The notes beneath the pieces were generated by a model. It was not told the origin of the DNA, made no database searches, and was given only the letters and a program-made list of their open reading frames with translations. From NCBI GenBank assembly GCA_003993805.1, contig RSEF01000031.1:52706420-52770419 (forward strand): 64,000 nt of DNA. Reading direction: 5' to 3'. Of this stretch, positions 11,057-20,935 are shown one piece after another. The DNA is from Himantopus leucocephalus. Its lineage: Eukaryota > Chordata > Aves > Charadriiformes > Recurvirostridae. How positions within the stretch are numbered: the stretch's first letter is position 1; each line of letters begins with the position of its first letter. The position numbers and the translations under genes are program-made.

Positions 11057-13734
11057 CACAAACTGTACTTGGGAAAAAAAATGTTTCTTAGAGCTTGTTT
11101 AAAGCCGGAAATGAGTCACTTTAGCTTCATATGTTTTTGGTTTCAAAAGGGGAGAAAGGTCAAAGCTTCTTTGTTTTAAATAAGCTGGTCACTACTTCTG
11201 AAGTGTAACGTGATAGGGTTCAAGAGTCTTAATGAAACTGGTATTTCCCTGACACCCCGGGCTGCAGCACCTCAGCAGTTGCATGGTCATGTATTGTAAG
11301 CCCAGGGAGTTTTATAAACAAAGGCACGGCAGAGCGTGACTTTGCTCATGACCTTCATACCCTGGTGCTCCTGTGGCAGCCATATGGGCAGTGTGATGGC
11401 TAAATTTGCCGCCACTTATATACGTCCACAAATTGCAGCTGCATACACGGCCCTCCGCCATCACGGTCGGAAACGTGAACCGGAGCTGTTACGCTGAGCC
11501 CTGTAAGACACCTCGTTCCAAAATTATTCCGATTGGGTAAAGTTTCACAGAAAACAAAGTGCTAGAGACACTCAAAGTGACACCAGAAATTAAAACGTCC
11601 ATTAAGAAAGAAAGGTAGCAGGAACGCTATAGAAAAAAACCCAACCCAACCCAAAAAGAGCAGTGCAAGTTTCAACTAGGCTTTTAGTGGGAGTGAGTTT
11701 GATGAGGCTCAGGGTTTACCAGAAACACCACTCCTGGCTCTGCCAGCTTGTACATCTGACGAACTCATCTACACCCAGTTCTAACTGTGAGCCAAGAATC
11801 ACGTGCAGAGGGAAGGGGGTAGCAACAAATAAACCAGGCAGCAATACGCTGAGCACTGTCTTGCAGCGAGGGGCCTGATGCTAAAGGAATGTCTTCATGC
11901 TGTCCAAACAGAAAAGGGAATAGAAGCATCCTGCACCAGATTAGAAGTCAAAAGAAAAGCCCATATGCGGGACGGGAGAGGATAGACTTCACTGAAAAGA
12001 AATGGAACAATCTCTTCTTTTCCTGCTGCTCAAATTATCCTTCTTACTACTTAAACGCTCGTTTCCCTCTTCTGTGCAAACGCAAGCCTTCTTGTCCTGC
12101 CTTGTCTCGGCTCTCTTACCACCACTCTCTCCTCCCTGAGTTTCTTTCCTGACATGCTTCTGGCAATGTCCCTCTTTCCAAATTGAGAATTCCTCCTCTT
12201 TTTATTTGCTGTTTCACGCTGCCACTTGTGCTTAATGCAAGATACCAAGCAGTATCTGTTATACATCACTCCTTTGTTTTTTTGACCACTTTCCAAGCTT
12301 TACCTCTTGGATAATACCCTGAAGTCTATATAGAATAATATCCATCTAAAACTTCTTCCCTGTATTGCTCCTGTAATTATTTTAGTATTAGACTAAATGT
12401 TCTTTAGGAGAGTCATTTCTTCTTCTGGTGTTCATAATGTATCTGCTGTAAAAGGCCATCTGTTCCCAGAACACTAGAAACAACAATGGAAGAGCACACT
12501 CATACAATAATGTGGGGATATGTATCACTGGCAGCAAAATTGAAAAGCAATTATGGTAATGAAAATTGTGAACTTTCAAAATGACCAGCTTCATTATTCT
12601 TCGTGGCATCAATCCCCAGACTGGGACAATTACTCAGTTTACAATAAAACTAAATAAAAGGTGACTGATTCATTGGACATTAGCTGTTTCAGAGCTAGCT
12701 TCATGCTTGCTGTTAGAAGTAGCTCTTGAAATGGCGTATTATGCAGAAGCACCCCAAGAGTCTGGATTTCCTACTTTGACCTTGCTACAACATTCAGCTC
12801 TCTATTGTGCCCACTCCTTTCTTTCTTGAATCAATTTGCCATTCATTCAAAACTGGCCAATAATCAGAGGTAACCAATTCCTTTCGTGTTTACTTGTTTG
12901 ACTTTCCCCTCACCTTTCTGTCTACTCATGTCTGCCCCACAGTTGTCTCCACTTGTGCCTGAATGAAGTCAACCCGCCTATGACTGCCTTGATACTGAGG
13001 CATCTGAATCTCTGAGGATGCCCTGATCACACAAATGTCATAAAAGTGAAATAAAGTCATTTAACAGAGCAGAGTGTTAGTACTCCAAGCCAACACTTCA
13101 GACACAAACTATCCCTATAGCTTTGCAGGAGCCAGGAAAAAAACCCCAAAACCTATTTCTTGAGTAAGGAACAGGCAACTCAAAGTTCTCCAGCACCTGA
13201 CTGCTGTGTCCAGGTTTCTAACAGACTGAAGAGATTCCTGATCAGAAACCACCCATCAGGGAATACTGCTCTGTGACGGTGGTACAGGGGAGGGTGTTGG
13301 TCTTTATTCTGCTCAGTGAACCAGGAGGACACACTGCTTTCTTATCTTGAAACACTTTATGATTGCCTTCAAATAAATTGATGTTGACAAAGCATCACTA
13401 AGTCATGTTATCCTGCTTATCCACTTGTTGGGAAAAAAAAAATTGAACAAAATGAGAAAATATTCGGACCTAATACGAGCTTTTTCAGACATTGAGAGTG
13501 AATGAGAATTAATCTGCAGTCCTTCTCTTTTCTTTTCCTCCCTGAAGAGAGAGAGACATGCCGAATAAAATACTATCTTGCTCTCCCCCTCAATTCTAAA
13601 AACAACGCACTTCTTACAGGTTCAGAAAAGCTTCAAATATGTCATTGATCTCTGTGAATTTCTAAACCTTTTGAAAGTTTCTTTCTTATTGAAAAGTCAT
13701 CAGATTAAGACCTAAATTGAAGAAGGATGTTCCT

Positions 13735-13975
13735 GTGAGTTAAAGCATTGGGCTGGGACTCAGAGACTCGCATTTCAAGCCCTGGATCTGCTATAGACTT
13801 ATTTTGTGATTTTGGTTGTGATCCAGCAATGCACTTAAATTGGTGTTTAATTTAAAACCCTGGAGTAGTCCCATGAAAGTTAAGCACAGACTTAAGTCTT
13901 TGTTGAATGGGAGATTTAGTCTGTCTGGGCTCATTTCTCTAGCTGTAAAATGGGGATAAAACTTACATTCTGCCA
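13735..13975 (+). mobile_element. MIR-type SINE split by a later insertion
   Basis: The 5' portion (13735-13818) reads like a MIR: GGGCTGGGACTCAGAGAC, the decayed tRNA-type box region, and GATCTGCTATAGACTTATTT in the core. The 3' portion (13914-13975) continues the same consensus: CTGTCTGGGCTCATTTCTCT, then CTGTAAAATGGGGATAAAAC. The roughly 95 bases between are a palindromic MITE, annotated separately. Confidence is high for the 3' portion and good for the 5' portion. Confidence 0.75.
13819..13913. mobile_element. Palindromic MITE relic nested in MIR
   Basis: Left arm GATCCAGCAATGCACTTAA and right arm TTAAGTCTTTGTTGAATGGG are inverted copies. The centre keeps GAGTAGTCCCATGAAAGTTA and AAGCACAGACTT. 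This matches the widespread reptile/bird palindrome family with a CACTTAAGCA arm and a GTAGTCCCATTG core. The superfamily is not assigned here. Confidence 0.7.
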
Positions 13976-14395
13976 TAGTTTATTTTTACAGAAAACCTTC
14001 TGGTGCAAAAACTGTATCTTCTTCTGATCTGTGCAACACCGAGGCCGACGGATGTCAGCTGGACCCTGTAAAAATTACTGCGCCGCAGAGCAACGATAGT
14101 CAATGGATTGCCTTCTCCTGCGTCCTCTGGAAGCGCTATGAAAATATCGTTTGCTTCGTGGGGAGGGGGGGAAAGGGGCATTTCCCGGCCCCTCCTCGCT
14201 CGCGTCCCTGTGGTTGAAATGCCCCTCTCTGCCTGGCCGCTGTCCCACCATTTCTAGCTGCTGGCTGGGAGAGGAGTCAAGCTGCTCCTGCAGCAGCCAG
14301 TGGTAATTGCTGCCGTGCGAGGCAGCTGGCAGACTAATGTACCTACACGAAAGCTTTGGCCCGCAGCTTGGGAAGGAAATTGAATGAATCTGCAA
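13976..14395. promoter_or_regulatory. CpG-rich block in gene-free DNA
   Basis: About 14030-14330 is clearly richer in G+C and CpG than the neighbourhood: GAGGCCGACGG, GCGCCGC, GGAAGCGC and CCTCGCTCGCGTCC all occur. It begins just after the split MIR and ends where the first enhancer-like block begins. It holds no supported coding exon; the minus-strand frame at 14075-14395 has no ATG start. It could be a small CpG island, a promoter of a non-coding transcript or a poised enhancer. Count of CpGs was by eye only. Confidence 0.35.
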
Positions 14396-14830
14396 TCTTT
14401 TGTCTTATTTGTTAATATTTTACAATTTCTTCCGATAAATCTCTTTTCCCCTTTATGCTGTGTTGCATGGGGCCTCCCAATGCCTCATTTATTATTTGAC
14501 AGGTCTATGCGCGCCTCAAACAATGGATTGTGAAGTTGCTATACTTTTCCAAACACGGTTAGAAATTTTGTTCACGGAGTGAGGAAAAGCGCTCGCAAGT
14601 AAGAGGGATGATTAATTTCCACAGCAGCGCCGAGAGTATGTAAGCAACACAAATTGTCAGTATTTTACTTTAATTTAAGGCTTAATTGAATCCTTAAACG
14701 TCCTTTGAATGTGATCCTGATACACATATGACAGACTGCATGTTACATTGCGTGAGGGGCATTATAAGTAAAAGTATTTATCTTTTCTCCTTAAGATTCT
14801 TTACTTATGCAAAACCACAGAGAGAAATCC
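14396..14830. promoter_or_regulatory. Enhancer-like non-coding block A
   Basis: Unique sequence without repeats. It mixes homeodomain-type cores (GATGATTAATTTCC, CTTTAATTTAAGG, CTTAATTGAATCC), an octamer-like TTATGCAAAA near 14807 and GC-containing pieces such as GTCTATGCGCGCC and AAGCGCTCGC. Alternation of this kind is typical of conserved vertebrate enhancers. No alignment was possible, so conservation is inferred, not seen. Confidence 0.35.
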
Positions 14831-14984
14831 ACTTTGTGCCTGTGTGTGAGACAGCCTACCTGAAATTTCTCAGACAAGCCCGGGGTCTCTAAGACCCACA
14901 ACCTCTCCCTTGCTCTCCTCATTCATCAAAGAGCCCATGATCTAGCTCCTGCGTTTGGATGACAAGCAGGAGATTGCCAATTGT

Positions 14985-15225
14985 CTTGGAAATGTAAAAT
15001 AAACACTTTTTCTACATATGTTAATGCCATTGTTTATTGACTACTTACTCAGCTTGGATGTAATTGGGGTCATTAGGGAAACATAAGCAGCTCAGTGCCT
15101 GTCAATACCTGACCTTTAAAATATTCAGTACATTCAGTGTTACATGATGTTTAACAAGCTGGCCTTTTCATGTGAATGCAGCTGTTGTTGCCATGCAAGC
15201 GGGAATGAAGGTGCTGTTCCTCCTC
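14985..15225. promoter_or_regulatory. Enhancer-like non-coding block B
   Basis: Unique sequence with ATTGTTTATTGACT (forkhead-like), GATGTAATTGGGGTCATTAG, and TTTTCATGTGAATGCAGCTG with an E-box. It runs up to the pyrimidine tract at 15231. Same character as block A; conservation untested. Confidence 0.3.
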
Positions 15226-15230
15226 GAAAA

Positions 15231-15263
15231 CTTTTTTTTTTCTTTTTTTTTTTCTCCCCCCCC
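15231..15263. repeat. Polypyrimidine tract (T then C8)
   Basis: A run of about 33 pyrimidines, T with two interrupting Cs, ending in eight Cs. It is the left arm of an inverted pair with 15376-15416. Confidence 0.95.
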
Positions 15264-15375
15264 TTCATCCGTGGTGTTGAAGTAACCGGGAACAAAATAA
15301 ATCTCGCCGCTGAAAATTTAGTCTGGATCCATAGTCTTTGGAAAAAAGCGAAAACCAGGTTCATGTGAAAGGCGA

Positions 15376-15416
15376 GGGGGGGGAAAAAAAAAAAAAAANG
15401 GAAAAAAAAAAAAAAA
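15376..15416. repeat. Polypurine tract (G8 then A15-N-GG-A15)
   Basis: Eight Gs and then A runs interrupted by one N and two Gs. Mirror complement of the tract at 15231-15263, with about 110 bases between. Confidence 0.95.
15399..15399. other. Single undetermined base in poly(A)
   Basis: An N between two A15 runs. Two similar single Ns lie at 24326 and 35463, each at a poly(T) run, which points to homopolymer assembly uncertainty. Confidence 0.95.
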
Positions 15417-15469
15417 GAGAAAAAGCAACTCTAAAGCAGCAAAGTGAAAAAGGGGCCAGGACGTTAAAC

Positions 15470-15905
15470 TCGGTTTAACTTCGTGCGTTGTGACATTCGG
15501 CGAATGTAAATCAAGCCACCTTCAGGATGTCACAAGCATAATTTTCTACAGTGGCTTGTGATGACGGAGGGGCTGCTGAAGAATCTCTCATCAGCAGACC
15601 ACAAAGGCTGAAGCACAAGCTATCACGAGCGTGCAGATGTTATCAGGATGTGACTTCAGCACAGCTATGCATCCCGATGGAGAGACAAAACTGCAGATGT
15701 TTAACGCATTATGGTGGAAACTGACTGCAAACTATTCTGTTTTAATTATTTAAATTTTACACAAAAGAGGGATTCTGTGTCTTCTGCCTCTATTGCCAGA
15801 GTGCAAGTTAACAGTTCCTGTAAATAAAAGCAAACAACTTTTTCACCGAGCTAATTAAAGCTGTTAATATTTCTGAGCGGGCTGGTAGATAAATGTTTCC
15901 ATTTC
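15470..15905. promoter_or_regulatory. Enhancer-like non-coding block C
   Basis: Rich in short symmetric motifs. ACATTCG-G-CGAATGT is a perfect inverted repeat at 15493-15507. TCACAAGC (15530) and GCTTGTGA (15554) are inverted copies. The E-box-like TGCAGATGTT occurs twice (15632 and 15692). CGAGCTAATTAAAGCTGTTA near 15847 is homeodomain-like. No coding frame or repeat match. Repeated motifs suggest clustered factor binding, but this is inference. Confidence 0.35.
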
Positions 15906-15918
15906 AAATTACTCTTTG

Positions 15919-15946
15919 AAACAAACAAACAAACAAACAAAAAGAA
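15919..15946. repeat. (CAAA)n microsatellite
   Basis: Six CAAA-type units followed by an A-rich end. Confidence 0.95.
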
Positions 15947-16400
15947 AAGCCCAGACATCCTGCGCTCAGAGAATGAAATAAACAATGTTATTCTGCTTTA
16001 ACAGCGAAGTAACAAGAAACCAGAGTGTGTTCAGACAATGGAGGCATATTTTTACAATGTAGATCAGGAAGAAAAACAAAATAGAAAGACAAAGTGACAA
16101 AACGAGTTTAAAAGATAAAAGTTAAGTCCAGTAATTTTAAATCAACATTTATTGTGAAGTACAAAACCCAGTAAGAAACCAGTTGTACAAACTTTAGCCC
16201 TTTGTGAGGGATTTTATCTACTGAGCAAGATTTCTCCAGCTGGCTCTTTACACAGTTTTCACCAGCCTCAGAAAGTTCTGAGTCTGGGGAAGCAAGGAAA
16301 ATTGTTACCGAAGGGTTGTGAGCACAAGGCAAAATTGTGAGACCACAAGTTCCCTATAGCAAATATGAAAATTCCCTTTCTTTTCTTTTTTTTTTTTTTT

Positions 16401-16500
16401 NNNNNNNNNNNNNNNNNNNNNNNNNNNNNNNNNNNNNNNNNNNNNNNNNNNNNNNNNNNNNNNNNNNNNNNNNNNNNNNNNNNNNNNNNNNNNNNNNNNN
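16401..16500. other. Assembly gap (100 N)
   Basis: Exactly 100 Ns, directly after a T-rich run (16378-16400). The unknown sequence is probably more homopolymer or simple repeat. True size unknown. Confidence 0.97.
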
Positions 16501-16589
16501 TCACTTCCACAGGCTTTACTTGCCACATTTTAAAAAGCTAGAAGGCAAAGGCTTTAGTGACATTCCTGGATGTGAGTGTCACCTCTTTA

Positions 16590-16735
16590 ATATAAAATAA
16601 AATAAAACAAAACAAAACAAAACAAAGCAAAATAAAATAAAATAATAAAATAATATAGTAAAACAAATTATTAAAATATTAAAATAAAGAAACCAAAATA
16701 ATAATAAACCAAACGAATAAAATGAAATAGAATAC
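16590..16735. repeat. A-rich low-complexity tract, (AAAAT)/(AAAAC) units
   Basis: About 145 bases of AAAAT, AAAAC and AATA units with almost no G. It lies about 90 bases downstream of the gap at 16401-16500. No LINE or SINE body is recognisable next to it. Confidence 0.9.
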
Positions 16736-17026
16736 CTTTGGTGTTATTCCCTTGCCAAACGGTGTGTTTGCCTTCAATATTCAATCAATTGTTTTGTTCT
16801 ATAACCAGCTCGGAGTGTGAGAGTTGTGGCTGAAATAGGTCAGTTTACTAGTGCCCTCTTCTGCTTTACACTGGTCTCTGCTGCCCTCTTCTAACCTCTG
16901 CTCTCCCTCCAGCAGTTTCTGTTCTTCCGCTCACTGATCCAGCAGGACCTTGGCCCCCTCAGGTCCCTCATGTCAAACAAGCAGGCATCTACTACATTAC
17001 ACGGCCTGAAGGTGACTGCACAGGGA

Positions 17027-17053
17027 GAGGGAGAGCGAGAGAGAGAAAGAAAG
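17027..17053. repeat. (GA)n-like tract
   Basis: GAGAGGG and GAGAGAGA units, then AAGAAAG. Confidence 0.8.
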
Positions 17054-17099
17054 TCCTTGGAAAAGCAGGATGGCATCCCTGAGCAAAAATACATCAATC

Positions 17100-17660
17100 A
17101 CACCAGTCCAGCTATCTCAATTAACCCTTAGTTAAGCTGGGACCTCCTGGAGAAACTGAAAAGAGTTTGAGGGAATAAGAGATGCTATCTGCCACAAGGA
17201 TTACCACTCTACATGCGGATCAAAGACAATTCCACATTTTACCCTAGTGATTAGCTGTAATTAAATAAAGTAAGTCTGTTTAAACTTCATTAGCAGCAAG
17301 ACGTTTGCTACAGCAGAGTGGGCACAAATCATCCATTCTTAATTAAAAGATAATCCACAGGATGACCATAATCTTCTTCTAAAAATACACCATTTCCCCC
17401 TGAAAGATTTCTTCATCAAATAAGGATAAATAACAGTTTCTCTGTGTTTAAGCCATGAAGGAATGGATGCTCCTTCCCGTTTGCTTGAGTGAGTGCTGAA
17501 TGTGCCTGATAACATCACTTTGGCATGCTATTATCTAAAATGGTAGAATACCTCACTTCAGCAAAGTCTGACATAAATCTTTGAAAACAAAGACATTGCA
17601 TATGTATGAGCTGAAATAGATATGACAGTGTTGGCACATTAATATTCCTGTCACTGGGGG
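17100..17660. promoter_or_regulatory. Enhancer-like non-coding block D
   Basis: Unique AT-rich block with GATTAGCTGTAATTAAATAA (about 17250), TTCTTAATTAAAAGATAATC (17336) and TTTGGCATGCTATTATCTAA (17519). It has several homeodomain- and GATA-like words, and no simple repeats or coding frame. Candidate conserved element; not aligned. Confidence 0.33.
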
Positions 17661-18859
17661 GTTTCAAACTTTTAAGGAGATGATATCAATGAATTCAGGC
17701 TGTAGCTGGTGGAAGAGGGCAATGTACTGTAGGACAATTATTAATTAGGTACAGCCAAACATATTGAAAAAACATATAAGAATGACCGAAGTAGACCACA
17801 GTGCAGACTTTCAAGAGCAATTAAGAAGGACAGAAATCAAGACCCCTCTGAGCCCTACTGGTGCTCAGTTCCGGGAGGATCAGTCCTAATCAACAGCAAA
17901 AGGACATCTCCCTTTCTACTGCTGTGGTCGCGGTGGTGGTGCATGGACAACATATGTTTCCAATTATCCCATAACAACCTTCATTAACAGTAACTGCAGC
18001 GCCTAACTGAACAGTTCTCTGCCGAGTTGCATGTGGTCTGAAAATGGTCGTAATATAGCATGATACGGGGATATTCGGTTGGGGTTTTTTTACTGCCTGA
18101 TGTGAAAAAACACTCACTTCACCCTGAGGTGAGAGGTGGTAGGGCATGTAGAAGTAGATGTTAAGAAAAAAAAGCAACACACCAGCTTCATCTCAGCAAC
18201 AACAAAGCTGGAACACTCCTATTGCGTTCTGCGGAGCAAGAAAAAAACGTGCAAAACCTCTTTATTTATGGTCCTTTTGGGTAGTATGTGCTCTGCTTCC
18301 TCAGGTCTGCCCCTTGTGGTGGGAGCACAGGGACAAGCTGCGGGAATTAGAGAGCGCGGAGGAGACGATTCGGTTGCCAGGTCTGTGGGGCAGGGGCTGT
18401 TCGCTCAGTGAGGCACCCTGCACGGCTTTTGATCCGTACAAGTAAATGAAGAACATGAAAGCCGCTTAATCAGCAGCAGAAAATTCACGCTGGAATCAAA
18501 ACCCAGGATCAAAACTCATGCTTGAGTCCGAATATAATTCTACGAACGGCTCTTTTCATTTTTCACTTTAATTTAATACAGAAAGACTTGCAGGCAGTGA
18601 CCACACAGCCCGCACTAGTCCAGTGACGTGCTGACCTTCAGGTGTAGGATGGAAGGGCTGCTGAAAAGGTTTTCCGTGTACAGCTCTTGTTTTTTCACTC
18701 TCTAGCTGTTTCTCTTTCTTTTCTTTCTTTCCCCCTTTCTTTTTCTCCCCTTCCCCCGGCGCTGTCTTGCACCTACGGCGGGCTGGTCTGAGCCCTGACA
18801 CCTGACATTCAATAACCTCTCAGCAGTCGTGGACAAAGGCCTAAGAAAATTCCTCTTTC
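17661..18859. other. Gene-free stretch with GC-richer segment
   Basis: Mostly unique sequence. A short GC-rich piece at about 18290-18430 has an open plus frame reading DKLRELESAEETIRLP between an AG (18330) and a GT (18381). It looks exon-like but is only 50 bases and unrecognised. A pyrimidine tract follows at 18.7 kb. Confidence 0.5.
18704..18757. repeat. Pyrimidine-rich tract
   Basis: CTTT and TTTCC units with CCCC runs over about 50 bases; polypurine on the minus strand. Confidence 0.85.
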
Positions 18860-19110
18860 ACAAACAGGCATGAAACTAGCTCCAGATAAAGGCATCTCAA
18901 ACACACTTGATGACAAGTCAGCTCTTTTAGGCTATTACAAGAGAGCACTGCTCACCTCCAAATATTTTTAGACTTTACTAATAAAATCCTGCAGAGGTGC
19001 TTAGGTCAGTGCTTTCAAAACAAGTAGAAATACATCTGTGCTTTGGTTTTGATTTAACTCTTTTATTACACTAATGCTATCTGTCATTTCCTGCGTGTGT
19101 CAGCATTGCT
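18860..19110. promoter_or_regulatory. Enhancer-like non-coding block E
   Basis: Unique block: GCTATTACAAGAGAGCACTG, CTTTACTAATAAAATCCTGC, TTTGATTTAACTCTTTTATT. No repeats or coding frame. Weak candidate. Confidence 0.22.
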
Positions 19111-19482
19111 TCTGAATGGCAAAAACGTCACGGATACACCATGCAAAAAAGAAAGAATCTTGTACCCTGCTATGATAAGCAACACCGCTTTGAAAAGAAA
19201 AGAAAAAATTACACGTTGATAGATTATCTGGCGACTGCAAGGTATTATATTTGCCATGCTCTTACACCAAGGCGGTGGAAGCCGACAGCAGGAGCGGTAT
19301 TGCTCACGCAGCTCCCTCCCATCCCTCCCCTTGGTTCCTGATTCCCCTGCAGCTCTAGAATCTGATTTTGAAATAAGGTTAGGTTAATGTTTGAAATGGC
19401 GGAGCGACTTCTTCTGTGTGTCAACGGACGAGGTGATGCCCCTTTCCTTTACCTGAGGCAGCATATTATGTCCCCAAGCAGC

Positions 19483-19600
19483 AGGGCACGCAAAGCACAG
19501 GCAAAACTTTAAGCACGTGTGTAAACCCATCAAAGTCAATGGGAGTGCTGCTTGGGCTTAGCATCATGTACTTGCGCGTGCGCCTTGACGAACCAGGGCT
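19483..19600. mobile_element. Palindromic MITE relic
   Basis: Same family as the insertion in the MIR at 13.8 kb. AACTTTAAGCACGTGTGTAA on the left is mirrored by CATGTACTTGCGCGTGCGCC on the right, around a TCAAAGTCAATGGGAGT centre. GAACCAGGGC marks the right end. The centre is nearly intact. Confidence 0.7.
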
Positions 19601-19745
19601 TTACTTATTAATCCACGTGAGGAGAGGTGATGCGTTATGACTTTGTGAGCATTAAAGTGTCTTGGGAGCAAGATATTTTTCCTAATTACTTTAGTGCTTC
19701 TCTCTTGAGGAATTACAACAACAGTAAACTCCGGTGAGACTTTGA
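19601..19745. promoter_or_regulatory. Enhancer-like non-coding block F
   Basis: Short unique block directly beside the MITE relic at 19483-19600: ATGCGTTATGACTTTGTGAG, CCTAATTACTTTAGTGCTTC. Its closeness to an ancient palindrome could mean co-opted sequence. Weak candidate. Confidence 0.25.
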
Positions 19746-20842
19746 GAGCTATTCATAAAACCCAAAAGATTTTAAAACAGAACAGCTGAAACCCACGACA
19801 GTTTACTATCAGAAAAAGACAGACCAGAAAAAAAACCTTTCCCAAGAATGAGTTTTCTCTTTGACCCAAAATCAACCCACTTTTTATCAAAGAATTCATT
19901 CTACATTAACTAGGCAAAACATCCCTGGTATGGAACCATTGATATTCAGCGAGCAAAGAAGACGAAGTCACTGGATCCTTTAAAATGTAGTCTTTCATGT
20001 CAGTACATTGCAAAAAATAATGAATTACAGCCTCTTCTTCTTCTTCCCAGTGCATTTTTAGAATAGTTTACATGACTCTGAAATGGCTGAAATACTTCAC
20101 CGCCTACTGTAGAATGTCCTCATGAAGACAAAAAAAAAAAAAAGACGTTTACTTTCACAGTTTGATTGCACGGATTTCATACTACAATTCAGGACCAAGA
20201 AAAATGTAGATTTTGTTTAAAGAAATAGCAGCAATACGTTAGAAAACGTTTATATAATGCAAAAGTTACATGGACAATATCTAATCAGATAAAAAGAGAA
20301 ATCCAATCCATATATATGGCTTTTAGCACAGTAAGAAGATTCTGCAAATCCTCTGATAAAAACAAACTAATAAAGTTGGCTTGTAAAGTGAACTACAGAT
20401 AAGGATGCATGTATTTTCCTTATAGACATTACTTCTGAAGGTTTGTACCTATAGAAATTACATCCGCGTACCCTGTTTAAACAGCTGGTATGACTAGCAC
20501 AGACCTTCAGTGCCTATATATGTTTTGGATTTCATTCTGACAAGTAAATCATATCTTTTCCCCTTTTGATTTATGAGACTGGATTTATTATGATTTCTCC
20601 TTTTTTTGAGAAATAGAGATTAAGTATGAGAGGTCACAAATTACAGAAACTGCAATGGCTGGACCTCCACTCGTATTTTTATATTTCTGTGTCTGCAAAA
20701 CATCCCATTGTTTCCATTTTTTAACTACATTTTAAGATATAGTACTTAAAAGTAATATAAAATTATTGGAGCAGCAACTGCTGCTTTCTGTTTTGATTTT
20801 CATAAGCTTATGTGCCTATATTGTTTATTTTAATTGATCATT
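19746..20842. other. Gene-free AT-rich stretch
   Basis: Plain AT-rich sequence with a short CTT run at about 20032-20047 and a poly(A) at about 20131. Nothing else seen. Confidence 0.6.
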
Positions 20843-20935
20843 AAGGCCTAGATCTTACTGCATAAATAAATCTGCTGGGCCTCTGCAAAATATCATTGAA
20901 GTCAACTGGGTTTCACATATGTGAAGAACCTTATC
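20843..20935. mobile_element. Palindromic MITE relic (related family)
   Basis: AGGCCTAGATCTTACTGCAT at the left end, AATATCATTGAAGTCAACTG at the centre and TTTCACATATGTGAAGAACC on the right. The central CATTGAAGTCA is the typical hinge of these amniote palindromes. The arms are decayed. Confidence 0.5.

Larger units (their letters stand above)
8849..13734. other. Gene-free stretch with purine tracts
   Basis: Unique sequence, with simple repeats at 9.77, 10.05, 10.89 and 11.0 kb. Open frames are short and unrecognised. No transposon body seen. Confidence 0.6.
15947..17099. other. Gene-free stretch around gap and A-rich tract
   Basis: Ordinary AT-rich sequence, the second gap, the A-rich tract and a CT-rich piece (16850-16990) with two TGCCCTCTTCT copies about 30 bases apart. 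No gene, RNA or transposon body recognised. Confidence 0.6.

Noticed and set aside
11638..11656. Telomere-like AACCC units
   Set aside because: Only a few AACCC units, not TTAGGG-type repeats.
14075..14395. 106-codon minus frame in CpG-rich block
   Set aside because: Opens with TTG rather than ATG, GC-rich composition, no domain.
16590..16735. Poly(A) tail of a retrocopy
   Set aside because: Mixed AAAAT/AAAAC units with no retrotransposed body or target duplication next to it.
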